From positions 1 through 43,892 of the IMG/VR virus record IMGVR_UViG_3300020203_000717: a DNA stretch of 43,892 nucleotides, one strand, 5' to 3'. The position numbers and the translations under genes were made by a program. The notes beneath the pieces are model-generated. The model saw only the letters and a list, made by a program, of their open reading frames with translations. It was not told the DNA's origin and did not search any database. Position 1 is the stretch's first letter, and each line of letters begins with the position of its first letter. Shown here piece by piece: positions 39,887-43,892 of this stretch. The stretch is from a virus.

Positions 39887-40636
39887 TTACTTGCGGGCCT
39901 TGATCTTGGCCTTGCTTCCACCCTTAACCCGGGCCAACGGCTGAGCCGACTCCATGGCGTTCTTGATCGGGGTCTCACCGTCAATTTCGTCACCACCAAG
40001 CTCATCACTCGTTGCTAGATCGTCGCCGAGGTCATCGCTCATGTCGCTTTCCACGTCACCTTCCGGCGAGGCCAGATCAGCGAAGCTCAAATCAGCAAAG
40101 GTATCGTCGCCGAGGTCGTCGCCACCGATGTCGCCACCAATGTCTCCGCCCATATCGGGATCGACCACATCGTCACCGCCTAGTACGGCTGGATCGGAAT
40201 CGATGCCGCCGTCCTGTTCGAGATCACCACCCATCTGGGCGTCATCGTGACCGATTCCTGCATTCTGGAAATCCTCGTCACCGTCCTGCGGGGACGTATC
40301 CATCTCGGGCTCTTCATCCATAAGACCTTCCACGATGGCCTTGATGTCGAAGCTCAGCGACTCACCCAAAGAGGGGACCGAACCGGTTCCGTCATTGGTC
40401 TTGTCCATGAGTTCCTCGATCTTGACTTCGCCGTCGAGGCTTTCGAGGCTGTCTTCATCGGCTTCCTTGATGGTCCAGAAGTCGCGCATCATTCCACGGA
40501 CCGCTTCGCTCATTGCGGCCTTCGCGGCATTCATCTTCTCTTCGCTGATCGTAACGGTCTCGCCGTTTGCCTTGAACGCGGAACCTTCAATCATGTTCTC
40601 AGCGATTACGGCAGTTAGCCCTACGTACTTGCCCAT
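39887..40636 (-). CDS. Acidic prohead core protein (gp67/gp68 position)
   Basis: About 249 residues from ATG 40636, with AGGAG upstream. It has an N-terminal helical domain (MGKYVGLTAVIAENMIEG, then NAAKAAMSEAVRGMMRDFW), then a long, very acidic Gly/Asp-rich stretch (PDMGGDIGGDIGGDDLGDD type repeats), and a short basic end (RVKGGSKAKIKARK). In T4 the genes between 20 and 21 encode small prohead core proteins gp67 and gp68; position and charge fit, but length and sequence do not allow a firm match. The acidic repeats suggest packing inside the scaffold, or proteolysis to acidic internal peptides. Confidence 0.65.
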   Translation of the reverse strand: MGKYVGLTAVIAENMIEGSAFKANGETVTISEEKMNAAKAAMSEAVRGMMRDFWTIKEADEDSLESLDGEVKIEELMDKTNDGTGSVPSLGESLSFDIKAIVEGLMDEEPEMDTSPQDGDEDFQNAGIGHDDAQMGGDLEQDGGIDSDPAVLGGDDVVDPDMGGDIGGDIGGDDLGDDTFADLSFADLASPEGDVESDMSDDLGDDLATSDELGGDEIDGETPIKNAMESAQPLARVKGGSKAKIKARK

Positions 40637-40683
40637 TGGTGCTTCTCCTAAATTTTTCGGTTGTGTGCACATCCGTCGCTCAT

Positions 40684-40690
40684 TATTTAA
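40684..40690 (-). promoter_or_regulatory. Putative late promoter core, variant TTAAATA
   Basis: TTAAATAATG on the minus strand between gp20 and the core-protein gene, 47 bases before its ATG. It is one base from the common CTAAATA core. Confidence 0.35.
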
Positions 40691-40726
40691 CCGGTATCCT
40701 CATTTTTCCGGTCTTTTCCCCGCTTT

Positions 40727-42799
40727 TTAGAACGGACCGCCGCCCATACCGTCATCTCTCGGCGGGGGTGCGTAAATTTGAGCGACAATCTTCCGCCTCT
40801 TCTCATTCTCGATTCGACGAGCCATATGAGAGAGACGAATCTTCCTGATGACTTCGAGTTTCACCCGAGAGGCATCATCCTTGAGGGGATCGTTAGCCAT
40901 GATGGAACGGTCATTCGGGGTTCCCATCACGACTTTGCCCGAGCCAGTCCCAGTTTTAGAATCGGGAGCGACGATGTCGGAGGACTTGATATCCTCATGA
41001 AGACGGCGATTCTCTTCAAACAGAGCATCGCGTTGTGCCAGTGTGGTCTTTTGTGGTTTCTTCATTGATTCGCCCATTCCTCCTCCAAGCGGGGCCATGG
41101 TGGCTCCACCGCCGCCCATATCCATTCCACCGCCGCCCATATCACCCCCGCCCCCGTGTGGGGCCATATTCGCGTTTGCGGGGCTTTGACCCATCATCGG
41201 TGGTCCCGGAGGAGCCATTCCTCCACCACCCATGGCGTCTTCGGGATTCGTATTGAGTTTGTTCGTCTCGTCCTCACCCGCGTTCAACTCCTCGGCCTTC
41301 ATCCGCTCATTCTCAAGCAGATCGTCCTCGGTGATGCCCATCGTGTATGTGGCCCACCAACGCTTGCTCAACCAAGATTCGTCCTTGGCCTGTGTCCACA
41401 CCCCAATAGCTTCGGCCAAACGGGCAAGCTTCTTCGATTCCTCGAAATTGTCTGGAGGGATCAACGACAGGATGAAGTCGGAAAAATTGATATTGAGATC
41501 ACGCCAGTTGCAGTAGAGTTTGAATTCCTCGTCGAACGTGTCCTGCAAAATATTCTGGAGCTTGCGGCAATGCCGGGAGAATTCAATCTCCTCCTGATAC
41601 GCCGTACCCACCCGACCATCGCTGAACATGGCTCCGCCCTTTGTCGGACCCAGCATCCACGCATAAGGAACGCGAAAGCCACGGAAGAGCTTTTCGTTCA
41701 TGTATTCTAGCTCGGGAAGGTTGTCCCACGACTGGCCCTCAAGCATGTCCACTTTCGATCCCTTTTGATCGAAACGGAGAGGAATGAAGATGTCTTCAAT
41801 CTGCGATAGTGGCGAGAACACTGAATCTACCGTGCGTTCTCCACTTCCCTGATTACCCACACTGGGGGTTCGACGCTGGTTCAACTCCTGCTTGAACTGT
41901 TGCACCATCGTCTGCGCCATATCCGGACGAGCACGACCCGTGTCGATGTACCAGACCAATCGGGAACTCGCTCGTTGGAGTCGATGAATAACCGCACTCT
42001 GTTCGACCATCTCACGCTGACGGAACGTCCCATAAAGCGGCTCTAATAGGGACTCGCCGAAGGGGAACCGTGTGGTGTGTCGATCCTGAGGTTCGTCCAC
42101 CGAGGCTGATCCCGCATATGCACCTTCGGCCAAACTCAGATGGATCAAGTGGATCGCGGGAAGAACCCGCATTTGACGCACCGAGGTGTTCGTGGAAATA
42201 TTCGAGTACGCCTGTTTGTACTTCGAGGAATCCACCGCAAGGTCGAGGTTTTCGACATCGAACTTGAAATTACGAATCGCCCACGCCTCGACCTCGTTCG
42301 TCTCGGGATCGACGAAAGCCCCGATCACATGCTTGGGATGCAAATTATAAAGCTGGAACGTATTTGGATTTCGGAAAAGGAACCAATCTCCATACTTGAA
42401 CACGTTTCGCGCAATCTTGCTGATACGCTTGCGCCACTTGTTCAGGTTCGACCACGTGATCAACGCGTTATAGAGGATCGAGGATTCCTGTTCGGTGGGA
42501 TTTTCAATCTGCCACTCGAACTCGAAGAAATACCCTTCTTTGTCTCCCTGCGTGCACTGGTCGGCAATCATCGTCAACGCACGGGACACGTCGGAGTCAC
42601 GGTCCATCCAATCATATCGCATATAGGCTTCACGACGATCCCACCGACCGCGCATCATTCTCATCGTGCGGTCATCACCGGACTGGACCAGCCCCCCACC
42701 CCATACGGAATCTCCAGAAACCTGCTCCAGAGAAAGCCGCTTTCTCTTGCGATGCGCCATATTCGGGGATACGACCGTGGTCCAATTCGTATTCGTCAT
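40727..42799 (-). CDS. 20: Portal vertex protein gp20
   Basis: A 690-residue portal protein (T4 gp20 524). It carries the characteristic RREAYMRYDWMDRDSDVSRA, LNKWRKRISKIARNVFKYGD, HPKHVIGAFVDPETNEVEAW, VIHRLQRASSRLVWYIDTGR, LPELEYMNEKLFRGFRVPYA with WMLGPTKGG, and GRVGTAYQEEIEFSRHCRKL. Dodecamers form the ring through which gp17 pumps DNA, and the portal nucleates the head. After about residue 500 comes an extension of some 190 residues: a Gly/Met/Pro low-complexity stretch (GGGGMAPPGPPM type), then a charged helical tail (RKIRLSHMARRIENEKRRK). GGAGG lies 5 bases from the ATG, and a GTAAATA core is just upstream. It is the first gene of the head operon. Confidence 0.95.
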   Translation of the reverse strand: MTNTNWTTVVSPNMAHRKRKRLSLEQVSGDSVWGGGLVQSGDDRTMRMMRGRWDRREAYMRYDWMDRDSDVSRALTMIADQCTQGDKEGYFFEFEWQIENPTEQESSILYNALITWSNLNKWRKRISKIARNVFKYGDWFLFRNPNTFQLYNLHPKHVIGAFVDPETNEVEAWAIRNFKFDVENLDLAVDSSKYKQAYSNISTNTSVRQMRVLPAIHLIHLSLAEGAYAGSASVDEPQDRHTTRFPFGESLLEPLYGTFRQREMVEQSAVIHRLQRASSRLVWYIDTGRARPDMAQTMVQQFKQELNQRRTPSVGNQGSGERTVDSVFSPLSQIEDIFIPLRFDQKGSKVDMLEGQSWDNLPELEYMNEKLFRGFRVPYAWMLGPTKGGAMFSDGRVGTAYQEEIEFSRHCRKLQNILQDTFDEEFKLYCNWRDLNINFSDFILSLIPPDNFEESKKLARLAEAIGVWTQAKDESWLSKRWWATYTMGITEDDLLENERMKAEELNAGEDETNKLNTNPEDAMGGGGMAPPGPPMMGQSPANANMAPHGGGGDMGGGGMDMGGGGATMAPLGGGMGESMKKPQKTTLAQRDALFEENRRLHEDIKSSDIVAPDSKTGTGSGKVVMGTPNDRSIMANDPLKDDASRVKLEVIRKIRLSHMARRIENEKRRKIVAQIYAPPPRDDGMGGGPF

Positions 42800-42813
42800 T
42801 AAAGCCTCCGGTC

Positions 42814-42820
42814 TATTTAC
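42814..42820 (-). promoter_or_regulatory. Putative late promoter core (GTAAATA) for gp20
   Basis: GTAAATA on the minus strand, 14 bases before the gp20 ATG, immediately followed by the GGAGG ribosome site. The short leader resembles that of gp17. Confidence 0.5.
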
Positions 42821-42861
42821 AAATCCCCGTCGTTCGAAGTGTTCATTGCTATCCCATTATT

Positions 42862-43100
42862 CGAGCACGTTTGATAGTATTAGCCGAGGAGCACGGCGTC
42901 CGTTGCACCTCGGTTGATCCGGCTTACACCAGTCAAACCTGTTCGTGTTGCCACCGCATCGATAAGACCGCCCACAGGGCGAAATCTACCGCTGTGCTGG
43001 TTGCGGCTTGTTGATGGACGCAGATTTAAACGCGGCTATCAACATCCGTGAGCGAGCCTTCTATAGTAGCTCGTCGGCAAAAATGTACGAAAGTACGTAA
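42862..43100 (+). pseudogene. TnpB (IS200/IS605 OrfB) 3' relic, frameshifted
   Basis: Only the C-terminal end of a TnpB nuclease remains: LAEEHGVRCTSVDPAYTSQT leads into the first zinc-ribbon half CSCCHRIDK. A one-base shift at about 42993-42996 (GCGAAATC) then moves to the frame with IYRCAGCGLLMDADLNAAIN, the second ribbon half and the last RuvC Asp (DADLNAA). The stop is TAA at 43098. The upstream 300 or so codons are gone. The zinc ribbon and RuvC-III order are diagnostic of TnpB/OrfB. It lies between the gp20 promoter and the next gene, pointing away from gp20. It cannot be active; it is the scar of an IS605-type element. Confidence 0.82.
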
Positions 43101-43287
43101 CTATTTAAGGCTGGTCCCGGCAGGGGTGGTTCCATGCACAAAAAACTCCCCAAACCGGGAAGAGATTCACCGACTTATCGGTGATGGTCGATCTGGAACA
43201 ATAAACCCAGTCCGGGTTCGTTCTAACGAGTTATAACCGAGGAGGTCGATGTACTCGGTTCGTTCTCAACGAGGTTCTGGGATTGTT
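43101..43287. repeat. Non-coding stretch after TnpB relic with short direct repeat
   Basis: No convincing gene is present. GGTTCGTTCTAACGAG (43215-43230) recurs with one added base at 43257-43273, each copy able to form a small hairpin (CTCGTT/AACGAG-like arms). By position this could be the right end, or the 3' guide-RNA region, of the former IS605-type element. Confidence 0.45.
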
Positions 43288-43892
43288 CTAGAACATCTTC
43301 ACCCCGGGCTGCATCGGGGGCAGGGTGGCTTGGGAAACTGTTGTACGGACGATTCCCGCGCCCTTGTCGAGGGCCTGTTTGATTCCGTCCAAATAGCTGT
43401 TTGAGGTTTGAATCGCCGTCAGCAGGGTTTCGGACGCGCTCACGGAGCGGTCGAATCCCGAATTGAGGCTTGCCGTGACATGATTCCAACCATGTGCGGG
43501 AGGTCTCGCCACGGAGGTCTGAGCCGGGGAGGAACCCGCGTCCGCATCGGAACCGATATTCGCCGCGATCATTCCACCGAGGCCGCCGACCGCTGCACCG
43601 ATCATCGCTCCAACGGGACCGGCAATTGCTCCAATGGCTGCGCCCGTAAGTGCACCATTGAGACCGGACATCATTGTAGACTTACCTTTGAATTCCGGAG
43701 TGAGCATATCGGCACCCGCCACAGCAAGTCCACCCAGTGCGGCTGCTCCACCCACCTTGAGGGCTCCAGCCATCCTACCCCCAGCGGGCCTCGCCCCAGC
43801 GATAGTGGCAGCACTTGCGGGGGAACCCCCGACGATTGGTGCAACTCCCGCCGCACGCGCGGTTGCCGTCGCAGAGGCCGCCGCAGAACCCC
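43288..43892 (-). CDS. Glycine-zipper protein, 5' end outside window
   Basis: The frame is open to the right edge, so at least 200 residues are missing their start; an ATG at 43773 is only an internal candidate. The visible N-terminal part is Ala/Gly/Pro-rich low complexity. It is followed by a glycine-zipper membrane segment (GALTGAAIGAIAGPVGAMIG, AAVGGLGGMIAANIG) and a helical C-terminus (NSGFDRSVSASETLLTAIQT, SNSYLDGIKQALDKG). Glycine zippers insert in or span membranes and occur in tape-measure and DNA-ejection proteins. This could be the C-terminal end of such a tail protein. Homology is not recognised. Confidence 0.6.
   Translation of the reverse strand, partial: GSAAASATATARAAGVAPIVGGSPASAATIAGARPAGGRMAGALKVGGAAALGGLAVAGADMLTPEFKGKSTMMSGLNGALTGAAIGAIAGPVGAMIGAAVGGLGGMIAANIGSDADAGSSPAQTSVARPPAHGWNHVTASLNSGFDRSVSASETLLTAIQTSNSYLDGIKQALDKGAGIVRTTVSQATLPPMQPGVKMF

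Noticed and set aside
40000-40260. Repetitive GTCGCCACC-type DNA
   Set aside because: It encodes the Gly/Asp repeats of the acidic core protein. It is neither an origin nor an array.
1-43892. tRNA, rRNA or CRISPR genes
   Set aside because: I saw no cloverleaf with a GTTCGA-type arm and CCA end, no rRNA segments, and no spaced exact repeats. This was a visual search only, so a divergent tRNA could be missed.

Overview
This window is a stretch of a tailed-phage genome of the T4-like (Straboviridae-type, contractile tail) lineage. The evidence is a coherent set of T4 core genes: uvsW, uvsX, gp32, gp17 (large terminase), gp16 (small terminase), gp4 (head completion), gp19 (tail tube), and the head operon gp20, core protein, gp21, gp22, gp23. 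Many genes are preceded by a T4-type late-promoter core, here mostly CTAAATA or GTAAATA. The host cannot be named. The moderately GC-rich coding style, a bacterial restriction-modification relic and the PrkA/YeaH/SpoVR genes point to a Gram-negative, probably proteobacterial, host, but that is inference.

Layout. 1-1613: the 5' part of a secreted SleB-like wall hydrolase (minus strand), then three small unassigned plus-strand genes. 1661-9839 (minus strand, tightly overlapping): replication and recombination genes, namely a PolIII-alpha-like fragment, a zinc-finger protein, a probable gp62-like clamp-loader subunit, UvsW, an HD phosphohydrolase, UvsX, gp32 and a dUTPase-fold protein that lacks its catalytic Asp. 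9899-14256: a free-standing Vsr-like homing endonuclease coupled to gp17, whose P-loop is interrupted by an intein with class 3 features. 14344-18498: a foreign block made of a scrambled, frameshifted restriction-modification relic followed by a G+C-rich cassette of small genes, including a hexapeptide beta-helix protein; 14-bp inverted repeats bound that cassette. 18528-24024: SpoVR (with a second intein), YeaH/DUF444 and PrkA kinase. 24085-27673: an unknown protein, gp16, gp4 and a tail-tube-fold protein. 27747-33940 (partly plus strand): a phage ribosomal protein bS21 gene, two homing endonucleases stacked at its 3' end with a diverged copy of that 3' end between them, gp19, and a third endonuclease behind a duplicated promoter-hairpin. 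33914-36774: four small genes and a fifth endonuclease. 36852-42799: the head operon. 42862-43892: a TnpB relic and the 3' part of a glycine-zipper protein.

How it works together. The minus-strand early/middle block copies and repairs DNA. The late block builds and fills the head. PrkA, YeaH and SpoVR form a bacterial stress-physiology module acquired whole, and bS21 could alter host ribosomes. Selfish DNA is unusually dense: five related homing endonucleases (about 8.3 kb), two inteins and an IS605-type relic sit next to, or inside, highly conserved genes. All assignments come from reading motifs; no database search was run.
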